64,000 bases of DNA from assembly GCF_028453695.1 (NCBI RefSeq), contig NC_135772.1, positions 13,888,001 to 13,952,000 of the forward strand. The letters are read 5' to 3'. Both the position numbers and the translations under genes were made by a program. How positions within the stretch are numbered: position 1 is the stretch's first letter; every line of letters starts with the position of its first letter. Below, piece after piece: positions 37,477 to 49,326 of the stretch. This DNA comes from Augochlora pura. Lineage: Eukaryota; Arthropoda; Insecta; Hymenoptera; Halictidae. The notes beneath the pieces are model-generated. The model worked only from the letters and a program-made list of their open reading frames with translations. It had not been told where the DNA came from and did no database searches.

Positions 37477-40332
37477 CTTGGAAACAGTTCTATATAGCCT
37501 TAAATGAATATTCTTCTTTTCTTAAAATAACTTTAACTGTGATAGAATGGTACTTGTCATTGCATTGCATTGCATTGTAAGAGGGTTTTAAGTGAATAAC
37601 ACACTGATGTGAATGCTATAATGAAAGAATAATTCTATACATCAACATAGAATTATCCAGAATGTAATCATGGAATAATCATTTTTTTCAAACGAAATAT
37701 TTTTTTTATCTTTCTTGATTTTCTTGATAATTATTTGTTGAATAATTAATATTTTAGTGATACATCAAAGTATTCAATAACTATCTTCTTTTTTATTAGG
37801 TTGCTTATTTGAAATAGTGAAAATGTTATGGAAGCCAGTATTGACTAAATGATAATGATTAAGAGTGTAATGTTTGATTTGTAAGAATGTAATAGTTGGA
37901 TAAGGTATACAAATAATATACATATAAATAAATAAATAAATATGTATGTATATACATATTTATTACTTGTACATATTAATTAATTCCGATATGGAGTAGT
38001 TTTTAAATACATGAATGATTAATCTCATAATCAATTACACTTACTCTTGTATTCGTAATTGATTGTAGTATTTTTACGCATTGAGTGCGTATGTATCATG
38101 GATTGTTCAAAAACTTACTCCATAACGCATTCCATACAACGTTCGTGAAAAGAATACTAGAATGAAAAATATGATATAAAACAAAGTCATTCTTCATATT
38201 TTCTACACATAATCTCAAACAGCATTCTTATATTGTACATTCATAGCCATATGCGTCACTCATTTCATTTGACTATCATCTCTTCAGTCGTCTTACAAAC
38301 GAATATATTCGTAATATGTTTTCCTTTGTAATGGATGTCACCCTTGGAATATTTATTTTATATAGTTTTGATAGATATATTTTGGAACTTATATGTTATG
38401 GTGTAAGTTAAAAAGTAATATAAAATATGCCCACTATCGCATAAGAAATGACGAGTAAAATATTTCCCCCTATGATGTATTTATACATCTGAAAGACTTC
38501 ATAAAATTATTTCGTCAAAGGAACATGTCATAAAAAAATTTGTTTAGAAATTAGTATTCACTTGCAAGAATTTGTACATATTATATTCTTAATGTTCTCT
38601 CCCTAACACCAATTATCTTCTCAAATTTCTCAAAAATCTCTAAATTTATTATAAGGATATGTAAAAATAAGGTACTTAGTGGATACAATATTCTTTCTCG
38701 CGTCTACATCAGACCTACCTGTTTCTCATTATTTAACAAAACAAAGCATTGTATGAAATGAATGAAAAACTGTGATGTAGTATGTGTGTAATATGTATGG
38801 ACAAGAAAAATCTCTATGCCGTTCTAAATGATCTCTAGATTTGCATTAAATGTAAGAAATATGTCTGTAAGCAGCTTGGATGAGAGGTACATTGGTAAAT
38901 ATTACGCATATACATTTATCCTTTAATGTAATACAATTTTTATAGTTGAAATAATGCATCGGATTGCTCGTAAAAAAGCTTCCGACGTACGATTCGTCTG
39001 TTATTTTAAATCCATTTAATTCACGAGCTTGGATGAGCTTCATTATGTTTTGTTTAAAAACAAAGAATCCTCTTCCTCTTCACATTTTTTAAGTTACTCG
39101 TTTAAATTCTATTATGAAACGTCGACATGATCTTAATGTTATAAAGATTGAAAATTTGATTATAATCTCTCACACAACTGTCGATATGTTTTGGACATGT
39201 AACGTAAGCAGAACTATGTGCTCAAAAAAGACAAATGCTTTTTATTATTCTTCATTTTTGCGGAAGTATACGTATCTTACAATTATATATTAATTATTTA
39301 CCCGGAAATATAACAACTTCGTACAGAATATACTTGCACAATAACTTCATCACATATATCTGCTACCTCCCAATCATTGATCTAACAATTGCATCACACA
39401 TCAGAATTACCAAGAAGAACCGTCATTCTAAACGGTTCTACGAAAATATAGTTTAAGGTAACAATTTTAATAAATAAAATACTTGCCACACCCTTAAAAA
39501 ATTTAATTTAATCCTTAGATAATATTTACTTGTGATCATAAAATTAATTTAATTCTACATCATTCTTTAATTTACTAAACAGAAACAGTAAAGAGTATTA
39601 TGCTCAATAACATAAATTCGTAAGTAAGTGAATTATTGTATTATTTAAGGATTAAATAACACTCGCTCTTTTGTACACATGCAACAAATTCATATAGATA
39701 TATATATTTGGAATTTTCTCACCTTTAACAATAATATATGACAAGCAATGAACAATAAAAATTATTCACAATGGTATGAAAGGCACAATACCTTTTAAAG
39801 AAACAACTTACCGTAACTAGAAAAATTCAAAGAATATCTACACGTATGTTTCTATATTACAAGACCTAGAAGCAGTTTTTTCAACAGATATGTTAGTAGA
39901 ATTTGAAGATGAATTAGTGAAATATAATGAAAACTTGCTGCTCAGTTTCATTCAGTATTACTTCGTTTTTGTTTCTTCCTATTGACTATCGTTTATTACA
40001 CATTTAAAAATATTTCTTACCCATCGTGTTATTTAAATAGTCAGGTAAAATAATTTCTACAATCCATAGAATGACAGTGGTAGAAAATTTCAACCTTTGT
40101 ATGTGTGTTCAATCTGGCGATATATTACAGCTTCTTCGAAGTATCGAATGGTTTAAAATCTTCTAACACGTTCAAACTTAATAATCTTTTCCATAGGAAT
40201 GGTATGCATTAGGAAACAAAAGGATATAAAGAATGGGTAATTGATGAAGAGAATGTTTTATACACAAGTTTTGATAGTCAGTTTTTTCCACAAAAAGCAC
40301 CAGATTCAACACAACACACAAACATGCGTGTC
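37477..40332. other. Tail-to-tail 3' region of MAK and ENT4
   Basis: AT-rich DNA between two convergent stop codons. It contains an (AAAT)n run at about 37924-37941 that creates overlapping AATAAA signals for MAK. TTTATT near 39989 could end the ENT4-like transcript. No other gene seen. Confidence 0.5.
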
Positions 40333-43154
40333 CTAGTGATGGAAAACTGTATTGTTAACCAAGGAAGTAACATTAACTAAAATTTTGGGGACTAATGTTG
40401 TAGATGTTTCAATGGTATTAGTTGTGAAAGTACTAACAGTAGTATTAAACATTATTGTAGATGTTAAAATAGACGTCAAAGCACTAATAGTAGTGTTTAC
40501 CTTTGGTGTAATGTTTTCTATCGAGGGAATAGTAGTGGAAGACACAGCATTTACCAAAGTACTTATTGTTGCATTATCCATATGTGGTGCTAATGTAAAG
40601 TATACCGCCTTAGTACAGACATCTTTAGTTTGCACTGCTAATCCAAAGCATGCATCCATCATATATGCCAATAATGAGCCAACAGTTAAACCCATGGTAT
40701 ATGATAAAGTCATGATGTTTCCTGAGAAATTAGTAGTTTTGTGTATTTGCTGAAATAGATTTCAATTGCATGTGGAAATACCTGCTAATTCACGGTGTCC
40801 CTCTGGAACTTTAGTAGGTGCTTGCATCATTGGTACTGAACCCACAATACCGTTTGTAACACCAAGTAAACAAGAAAATAACAGTGGATACTCTTCACCA
40901 CCAAGGATTGGAGCACCTCGTGGAAGCGCACATAACAAGAATAAAGGTATTAGTATAACTCGGCCACATGAAAAATATAGTAACTCAGTACGTTTCCACT
41001 CGTAAGGTATCAGTGCAAGAATCTGAAATATTAATTAATGTATCATTCTTAATTTAAACTGAATTTTTGTACATCTTTTGTAATGAAGAATAATCTGCAT
41101 TACCTTGCCCAATACATCGGAAGCATTAAATGCAGCCATGAGAATCACTGGCATCCATGACTCAAGTCTACAGGAAATTATTTCTGACATAATACCAGGG
41201 TACAGACAAAGGGTAACAAAGTATGCAATACCAATACTAGCCATATATGGAAATATGATCTTGGCAACCTCAAGTCTTGCAAGAAGACCTCCTAAAAGTA
41301 TTATGTGTTATTTAAAACTACAATTTGTATAAAAAAATTGTTGTTGGATAAAATAAATTAACACACTTTTAATTTCAGGCCATGGTTTACTAGTTTGACT
41401 TCCATAAGTTCCTCTCATGACAACAACATCTTCAACCTTATAAGTGGGACCTGCACTACCAGGAGGATTTGTTGGTGCACTGGGTTCGTAAACAGGATTA
41501 CTGAATGAAAACGCTGAATATTGATTCATTCCTAAGAATCAAGATAAACAGGTCATATGAATTAATAGTATTTACAAAAATTCTGAATTATTCACAATGT
41601 ACCATTCAATTCAGTATTTCCACTTGCAGAATCAGTTCCTAAAGGACTAGTCTGAATTTTCAAAACACCGTATTGACCCTTTGCAGAATCTCCAACTTGA
41701 TCCAGAGGATCCATCTATCATAAGACAATATTTAACAAAAATCATCCACTGTTTTTATTTTAACAATAGACAAAGTACATACCAGGCCCACATCTTCAGT
41801 TGGTTCCAATGTTATTCGGTTTCTTTCCTGACATAGCGTTATATAGAATTGCACAAAGTCAGTCTTACGAACTACTTGATGTAAAACAAAACACATCAGG
41901 ATTGTTGCATTTAACAAGCAAAAGAACATAGAGGTACTACTACGTTCGTCGTCAAGCAGTAATTTTGTAAATATGCGATCAGTAGATACCAGGAGACCAG
42001 CAAGACCTGTATGAAAATAGGCTATTCTTATGAAATATTCTGTTTATTTTTCATGTCAAAAAAGACTGACATACTTACTTTCTCCAGTCATTACTGCTTG
42101 TGTATATCGACTGGGAAGCATAGATGTATATCCATAAAAGCTCGATTGTTGAACTGTAATTTATAAACGTTAACAACGAAACGTTCATAAATAAAAGAAT
42201 ACATTACTAAAAATAATAATTTTTACCTGTGCACCCAAGAGATACAATTGCGACAGCAACTAGATTAATTGTATAGGAAGTAGCAACAGCGAATAATTCC
42301 CACCAGATCTCGCATATCATAACAAAATTCAGTGTGACAAAAGACACCAGGTATCCTGAAATTATCATCGACGTATTACGTATCCAATTAGCGTGTCACT
42401 AATTCCAGGATCTTACCAAACGTTATTCTAGTGTTCAAAGACAGTGTTTCAACTAAAATATTATTTGCAAACACCGCAAAGAAAGCCATGATAATGTAGA
42501 CAAGGGACATATCAAAAATGACTGTGGTGCCAGGATACTTTGTTTGGAAATAATCCACCGCTATGATGAAGCTGTAAAGAATAAATACACCGGTTTCAAA
42601 ATTTTAATTCGATAATTTATTACAATAATAAATAAACAATTCTACCAGTCAACAATTTGGTAAAAGTTAATATTTAAATTCTATTAGAATGTTAACGAAA
42701 AGTCTATATGATTCTAAAAAGATGTTCATTTTCTTTATCAGAAAGGTCAAGTTCACATCGTACGAAATAAACGATCCTAAACTTCCGGTCGGTAGCGTGT
42801 CTAGACACAGATGGCACATGATACAATGAAACAAAAGATTTAAATTATTAATACAACAATTTTCGTACAATTATTAAAGCAGATTGAAAGGAAAACATAA
42901 GTAGAAATTACAGAGGAGCAGAGGTCTTTGACATTTGAAATGCCGACACACGGGGGCAAAGATAGCGTCTTATTGCGGCATGACCTGTAGTATGGTAAGA
43001 GGAATCCAATGCCGCCAAGAATCAGAGTAAAGTAGACGAAGTTCCGTTTGTCGACCGGTGGTGACAAATGCGTAAATCCATTAGAAAATTTAAATTCATT
43101 CATGCCCCTCGCCTTGCCCAATTGCACGTAACCCCGGCTCAAGTTCTCATCCAT
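40333..43154 (-). CDS. SLC29A4: ENT4-type equilibrative nucleoside / monoamine transporter
   Basis: SLC29 family transporter, closest by eye to ENT4/PMAT, which moves monoamines and adenosine across the plasma membrane. Ten exons: 43154-42985, 42571-42417, 42355-42227, 42153-42079, 42006-41783, 41714-41603, 41531-41367, 41291-41104, 41022-40782 and 40721-40333, giving 615 aa. Diagnostic stretches: GGIGFLLPY in TM1, KYPGTTVIFDMSLVYI, CTVQQSSFYGYTSMLPSRY, and ESWMPVILMAAFNASDVLGK late in the protein. A long hydrophilic loop separates the two membrane halves, as in ENTs. The last exon extends far beyond the usual end, adding about 90 residues rich in Thr, Asn, Ser and Val with six N-x-S/T sequons, presumably extracellular. 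The start is the only ATG fitting the family N-terminus. A plus-strand frame over the last exon is an antisense shadow. Confidence 0.92.
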
Positions 43155-43243
43155 GTTTCGCCGCTTTTTCGGAGCTTTCGGTAAGGACAGGCAAGATAGA
43201 ATGAGAACTGGCGAACGCTTTTTATTAGTCCATCGTTCGACAG

Positions 43244-43292
43244 GCGTTCAGCGTTCAACGTTCAACGTTCAGCGTTCGGCGTTCAACGCTCG
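43244..43292. repeat. Tandem repeat (GCGTTCA)7
   Basis: Seven consecutive 7-bp units, GCGTTCA or ACGTTCA with small changes, about 90 bp upstream of the ENT4-like start codon. Likely within its 5' UTR or core promoter. Confidence 0.85.
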
Positions 43293-45071
43293 CTGGTTTC
43301 CACTTAACACGACCGTGCAATACAGTACCTGACACTTTTTACCGACCACTTTAATCGCACTTGATCACCACCGTATTTATTTCTTTACGCGTAATACGGA
43401 TCGTGATCCGCGACCCCCTTTAGCGCATGCTTCAAATATTTGCGGCATTGATTTCTGCGCGCGCTTCCGCTTCCCCCATGAAAACGATCTACCGGAAAAT
43501 TTGACCGACGAAATGCATCGAACCTGTATCATAGTCTAAGCCGAATCTTTTTTGCAACGTTTTTCTTACTTTTAAATAAAATATATGTCAATTATCGCTT
43601 AGTAGCAGACAATAAAATCGTAATTGTCGAAGCATAAAACGATGCCGGATTTAGTGAGTTCTATACATTTTACTGTACCATGTGGACAGGAGTTTCCGTT
43701 CTTTAAAAAAAAAAAACCGAAATTTGTTAAAGTACTTAACAACGAAGATTAGACAAATATAAATGTACTTCATGACTCCGACAACAATTTCGAGGCTCCA
43801 TTCTTTGCACACCATCGATTTTGCCTTCTTTGAGCAAAGTCGTTTTTCCAACCAATAATGAAAGACATGAAAACTGCTCCCTTCATCAACCAGAAAATAT
43901 AATCGTGTTTCAATGTATTTCATAATTTGTTACAAATAAAAATCGCAGTCAACCATTAATAAAGGCCGCTATTATTCTATTAGCACGTTCAACTGTAAAG
44001 GAGTGGTTCAGTTGCGTTTATCTCCAGATTTCCATGAGTGCAATGATGAATCAACATATACATATTCGTACAATAAAAACAGCTGTACTTCTAACTTCAG
44101 ATGATCAGCCAATTCTAATAAAAATATATGTAAAGTTCGAAAAAAATAGACTGTCAGATTTGGAAAGCATTCATAAGGAATTTTTTTGGACCGTTTTTAA
44201 ATAAAATGTAGGAATCTATATATAACTTTTTGTATTGATTTGTAGTAAGAAGCAATAGTTTGATCATTCCTGATTGAGTAATTTCTACTTTTTTGAAATT
44301 TCATAATCGATGGAAGTAGTTATTTTGTAAGATTTTTTGACAATTAATATAATATAATTTTATATTCTAAATAATATAATATTAACATAAATAATATAAT
44401 TTTTCATTATTTTATTTCATGCCCTGTTAAAGGTGCGAGCTTGTGATAGATTAGATCAGGTCAGATCAAGACTCAATCAAAATTGTATATCTTTATTTTA
44501 CAAGTAATGTTTTCATATTTATTAATATTGTTTTGTTGAGAATAATTATAAATATATAAAATAATGATATCACATTAAAAAATATAATTTGTAACTAAGT
44601 ATAAGATTCAACGATCTGAAAAGTCTTGAGCTTAGTCGGTAACACTTATTGTTAGAATCGACAACTGTTTAGGTAGAGGACGCAAGAAAACTGTATGTAC
44701 CGATTTTGAGCGATGTCGGTATTTCAGAACATATGACAGGAATCCTATGTGATGCATGGTTTTGTGCTCTACTCTGATACAACTCGTCAGTGGTTCCACG
44801 TTGACTTGTTGGTAACACTATATCGGGCACATTGAAAACCCAATTGTAAATAGACTCGTATTCCCTCTGACATTAGAAGCTAATTAGAAATTTTTTAAGA
44901 CATATTTATTTTAAGATCGAGTTATGATACATATTTGTTGAATACGATATAAATAGAGTGTCCAATGCTTACAATTAATCGTAATTAGTAAGTGTTTAGG
45001 TATAACATTTTTTTGTGGAACACTCGGTATACTTTACTGTACTGTGTCATTTGCTATACTATGTTGTGATT

Positions 45072-45111
45072 GTGATAAGTATACGCTTGCGCAGTGCGTC
45101 ATACTTATCAC
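45072..45111. promoter_or_regulatory. Hairpin / palindrome upstream of WBP2
   Basis: Left arm GTGATAAGTATACGC and right arm GCGT-C-ATACTTATCAC pair over 15 bp with one bulged C, around the 9-nt loop TTGCGCAGT. It lies about 70 nt before the WBP2 start codon. The loop region TTGCGCAGTGCG resembles an NRF-1/Ewg half-palindrome. It may act as DNA (paired factor sites) or as a leader RNA hairpin. Confidence 0.55.
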
Positions 45112-45181
45112 TTATGAATCAGCTGATGAAGAAGGCGAACAGTTACAGTTTCAGCGGTATTTCAAGTAAAAGTTGAAGAAT

Positions 45182-48100
45182 ATGTCACTAAATACGGCGC
45201 ACGCAAATGGCGGCGTTCTTATACATGCCGGCGAATAGTAAGTTAAGAAGTTTATTATATCATTGCAACAATCGTTAACAATATTTTGCACATTGTCGCG
45301 TGACATTTCTACAACGTAGTTCAACGTTGTGGCCTTCTAAAGAGGATTTCCTTATTATGTCAATAATCTTTCCTTCATTGACGATGCTACCGCCTACGGA
45401 AAATTACTATTATCATTTCTTAAATAATTTAAATGTCCGCTTAAAAATGATCATAGTTTAGATTTTCTCAATGTGATGCAATTGATAAAACAATATTAAC
45501 AAGAGAAAGTTTCATTTCTTCAGCATATTATTATTCTGCGATAATGTCACTATGGAGTTCCATGGACAAGAGCAACCTGAGTTCCTTGGAAATAAGCGAG
45601 GACGATTATACCTAACTACACATAGAATGATCTTCAATGCTAAAGACCACAGAGAAAAAATGCAATCGTTTAGTTTTCCATTTATAACGTTAAGCGAGGT
45701 CGAAGTGGAACAACCAATGTTTGGAGCTAATTACATTAGAGGCAAATGTAGTGCTCAACCAAATGGGAATTGGATTGGACAATGTAAATTCAAATTATAC
45801 TTTAAAAGCGGTGGTGCAATAGAGTTTGGGCAGGCAATGTTGAGAGCAGCAGCAATGGGTGAGTTTATTAAATATATTTAGAATCTATTCCTGTTTAATT
45901 ATCAAACATATCAATAGTGATTATTATATTTATTTGTAGCTCAACGCAATGATCCTGCAGCCGATGCTCCACCACCGTATCAACCACCAACATCAGATTG
46001 GTACGCTGCTCCGCCACCTGCTTATCAAGCACCTACTGGATACTATGGTTGGGTACCACCTACCAATGCATTTCCAGATATGCCACCAGGTTAAATGTTT
46101 ATCTTTCAACTTCCAATAATTTCTATTATTTTGTTTAATAACAATTTGTCTGCCATTTTAACGCATGAAAATATTTATGAAGACAAAACTGAAGTTTATG
46201 AAAATTAAGATTACAATCCTATAGTAAAATTTCATTTTTGTTGCCAAGATCATAAAACAATAACAAGTTATGTGCTCTGTATTAAATGTTGCATTTCACT
46301 CTTTGCCTTCTTGATATTGTATTTATTGTTTAGCTTTTCAGTTGTAAATCACAAATTGTACCATTTTTCCAACAATAATGTGATAGTCAAAATGTTAATT
46401 GATAGTCTACATAAACTATATTAATTTATTAATTATTTACGTTTGATATGATCGTTAAAAATGTTTTATATATGTATGTAGCAAATGGTGTATATATGAC
46501 GGACATGCCACCGCCATACCCTGGTATAAATTCACCCTATGCAAGTGGTGCACCTCAACAAGGTGCATGGGGTGCTACTGGACAACAAACTGGATGGGTC
46601 CCACCTCAACAGAATGGTGCACCAGGATGGGCAAATCCAAATTATAATAGTCAACCAATGTCCCAAGCAGGTGGGTATCCAAATTACCAGCAGCCACCTT
46701 ACAGTGGTTATGCACAAAATCCACCACCATACTCTGCATATCCTCCAAGCAATAATTACCCACAATCTCAATATAATCCACAACAAAATCCTTACAATCA
46801 ATACCCACCGCCTTATTAATTGTATAATAATATTACATGTGAAATTTCTTGCTTATTAAAGTAATTAACGTTTAAATAATAATTCATAAAGATAAATATA
46901 TAAAGCCATAAAGATGAAATATAGTATACAATTTTTGTTTATCATATTTGCAACATAAACAGATATTTTTTTTAAACAAAAGATGCAAGTATATATGTAC
47001 TACTATATTTCATGCAACATATACAAAAGGCACACAATAATGTAACATACACAATACATACAACACAAATACTAACTTTCCAATATTTTTTTTAAGAAAT
47101 GTATTTATGAAGAAAAATATTGTTAATTATTACTCTAGAGTATTACACTTTTGTTGTTTCAATAATACAATAGCTTTATAATAATTATTATAATACATCA
47201 AGGTTACTATGTTATTAAATTTTAGACAAATATAACTTGCTGTTTTTATTTAAACCCACCAATTAAGAACATTATACTTTTACAAAAATAAGAACAATCG
47301 TTTTCATAAAGAAAACTTAATAATGATGCCATAAAATTTTCTATTTCACCTATTAAGTCTGAAGGTTTTGAATATTATGCAATAATGTTGCATAACAGGT
47401 TTGGTTGACCTGAAGTAAGGTTGACTTTCACTATGCTCAGTTATTATCTCATAGTTGTCAGAGATAGTTCAAAGAAACGTGACGTGTTATTACGTGTTCT
47501 TAATTAGGTTTTTATCCATTAATTGATTTATCTAAGTTGCAAACAGTGTGTAAAATTATTAATTGTTTCTATTTTTCAACAAAGTAGAACAAAAACGATT
47601 ACATATATATTAAGTGTGATAGATGAATAACTTAATCGAAGTATGCTATAGCAAAAAAACTGTGTATTGTTAAAAGTAATAAAAATGAACGTGTGTATGA
47701 TTTTGTTAAATTTTTTAGATAGAGTATTTCCAACATTATATTGAACACAATTCGTCATATTATTACACCTTATGGAACAATTATTTGGTGTCGTAATAAC
47801 ATAAATTATAATTAAATAAAGAGACTCATATTCGAGATTCTTAAGACAATTAATTGGCTTAAAAATTAAGCACAAAATGCCAGAACATTTAAAATTTACT
47901 GCATTAAACATATATACGTGTATGTAATTCATTAAAAATTTGAATTTATTTTCACAATAAAAAGATTGCTTAGAGTCGCGTTGTTTTGTTTCATATTTTT
48001 TTTGCTTTTCAGATGCAAAAGCAGCAGAAGCTGCTCAAAGTGCATATTATGATCCCAGCAGGCCTCAGTGTGCCTATGTTCCACCACCTGCATACTATGT

Positions 48101-48245
48101 AAGTACAAATATGCATTTGATAATATATATCAATATGAATTTATATAATTAATGTTCCCTTAATTATTTATATAATTGTGATGTTCCTTTGTTTTAGGAG
48201 AGTCCACCAAGTTTCCAACAGGCATCGGAAAAGAAGGATCAGTAA
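45182..48245 (+). CDS. WBP2: WW domain-binding protein 2, several 3' ends
   Basis: GRAM-domain adaptor with proline-tyrosine motifs that bind WW proteins such as Yorkie/YAP and Nedd4-type ligases; a transcriptional coactivator in mammals. Exons: 45182-45237, 45524-45858, 45940-46089, an optional exon from 46482, then 48013-48098 and 48198-48245. Skipping the optional exon gives 224 aa. The GRAM domain (RGRLYLTTHRMIFNAK to GGAIEFGQAML) fills exons 1-2, and the end KAAEAAQSAYYDPS matches the vertebrate C-terminus. The optional exon either uses an internal donor after 46670 (CAG then GTGGGT, same phase; 287 aa) or ends at its own stop at 46819 (292 aa), with ATTAAA at 46855-46860. It adds PPPY/PPY motifs. 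The exon 3 donor GTTAAA is weak, and reading through meets TAA at 46092. AATAAA at 48517-48522 serves the long form. Confidence 0.9.
46820..48012 (+). other. Last large intron of WBP2 / alternative 3' UTR
   Basis: AT-rich. Its first 40 bases are probably the 3' UTR of the isoform ending at 46819 (ATTAAA at 46855-46860). The rest is intron. A 118-codon minus-strand frame at 47576-47932 has low-complexity composition and is not credible. Confidence 0.55.
46855..46860 (+). terminator. Alternative WBP2 poly(A) signal
   Basis: ATTAAA 36 nt after the stop codon at 46819, consistent with a terminal-exon isoform. Confidence 0.4.
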
Positions 48246-49326
48246 AATTGCATTCACAAAACAGTGATGTGATATCACACTGTTGTTTGAATAGTATTAT
48301 ACGTGTAATATACTGGATAGTAACAAATATATGCATTCCACTTTAGGTTTTGCTATAATGTCGTTTTGGTGTGCGCATTTCAATATACAATATTCCTATC
48401 TTTCCACTATTATTCACGATTTTGAATATATACACTTTATTGTACTTATTGTGTAGGTTGTATAAATATTCTATAAGAAATTATATTGTATTTTGCGCAA
48501 TTAAATGAATATATTAAATAAAAGTTATTGCATATGAATATGGAAAAGAAATGTGTTACCTGTATTCGTACATTTTATTATGAACTATTGAAGGTACACG
48601 AGATTTGTACATATGTAAGAATACAATTGATTATAATATAAAACAATCGGCATTCAAGTAAAATCTATACAAAATTTCAATTATAAAAACATATTTAAAC
48701 CTATGCGTCTTTTTTATTGAAAGTAAAACGTTGGATTCCAATTCTATGGAAACTGTAACATATATATTTAAACACATGTATAAAAATTTAAATGTATCTA
48801 TATAAAAATAATTTTTAATTGTTTAATTACAAATTGTATTAAATTACAGATAGCTACATTTGTGCTAATAGTTGCTCAAAGATCCTTACATCGACTAGCT
48901 TCCAACTATGGCAAGAACAATACACATAATAAATTTTATGTATATAAGAAACTTTATACATTTCAATCATTTATAACAATTCAAATATATAGGCAGTGTA
49001 AAACGTTCCAAAATGCAGTACTCTATACCTTATAATATGTATCTTAATAATTATATAACTTCCATTTACAAAGTGACACCTATAAATATTTAGATGGACA
49101 AGAATTTTTTACAAAACTAATTTAACACTTAAATGCTGATCGTTAACAGCATTTGCATCAATCTTGAATTTTGTTAGAAATATACAAATTTTCATTCAAC
49201 AATTCACTAAAACATTTGAATTTTTTAATTCTACAATTAAAAATTCTTTAAATACATAGAATGTTGTATCTATGTAGTTTCCAAAATTATCAGTAGATTC
49301 ATTTTTACAAATACTGGAAGAACAGT
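48246..49326. other. Convergent 3' UTRs of WBP2 and JmjC-like gene
   Basis: AT-rich spacer. AATAAA at 48517-48522 (plus) fits WBP2. Minus-strand AATAAA (TTTATT near 48716 and 48571) could serve the JmjC-like gene. No other gene seen. Confidence 0.5.

Larger units (their letters stand above)
43155..45181. other. Divergent upstream region of ENT4-like gene and WBP2
   Basis: The ENT4 side (43155-43500) is GC-rich and carries a seven-unit 7-bp tandem repeat, probably 5' UTR or promoter. The middle is AT-rich without genes; a 90-codon minus frame at 43651-43923 is not recognisable. The WBP2 side has a strong hairpin at 45072-45111. Confidence 0.5.

Noticed and set aside
40352..40753. 133-codon plus-strand frame
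   Set aside because: Exact antisense of the sequon-rich last exon of the ENT4-like gene; its Val-rich composition is a mirror of that repeat-like coding sequence.
43651..43923. 90-codon minus-strand frame, considered as a transposase remnant
   Set aside because: No catalytic motif or terminal repeats visible, and the lysine/phenylalanine-rich end looks random.
46539..46859. Histidine/isoleucine-rich frames in other phases of WBP2 exon 4
   Set aside because: Shadows of the Pro/Tyr/Asn-rich coding frame, which alone continues the splice phase.
47576..47932. 118-codon minus-strand frame in the WBP2 intron
   Set aside because: Low-complexity Ile/Asn/Tyr-rich translation typical of AT-rich DNA, with no splice or homology support.
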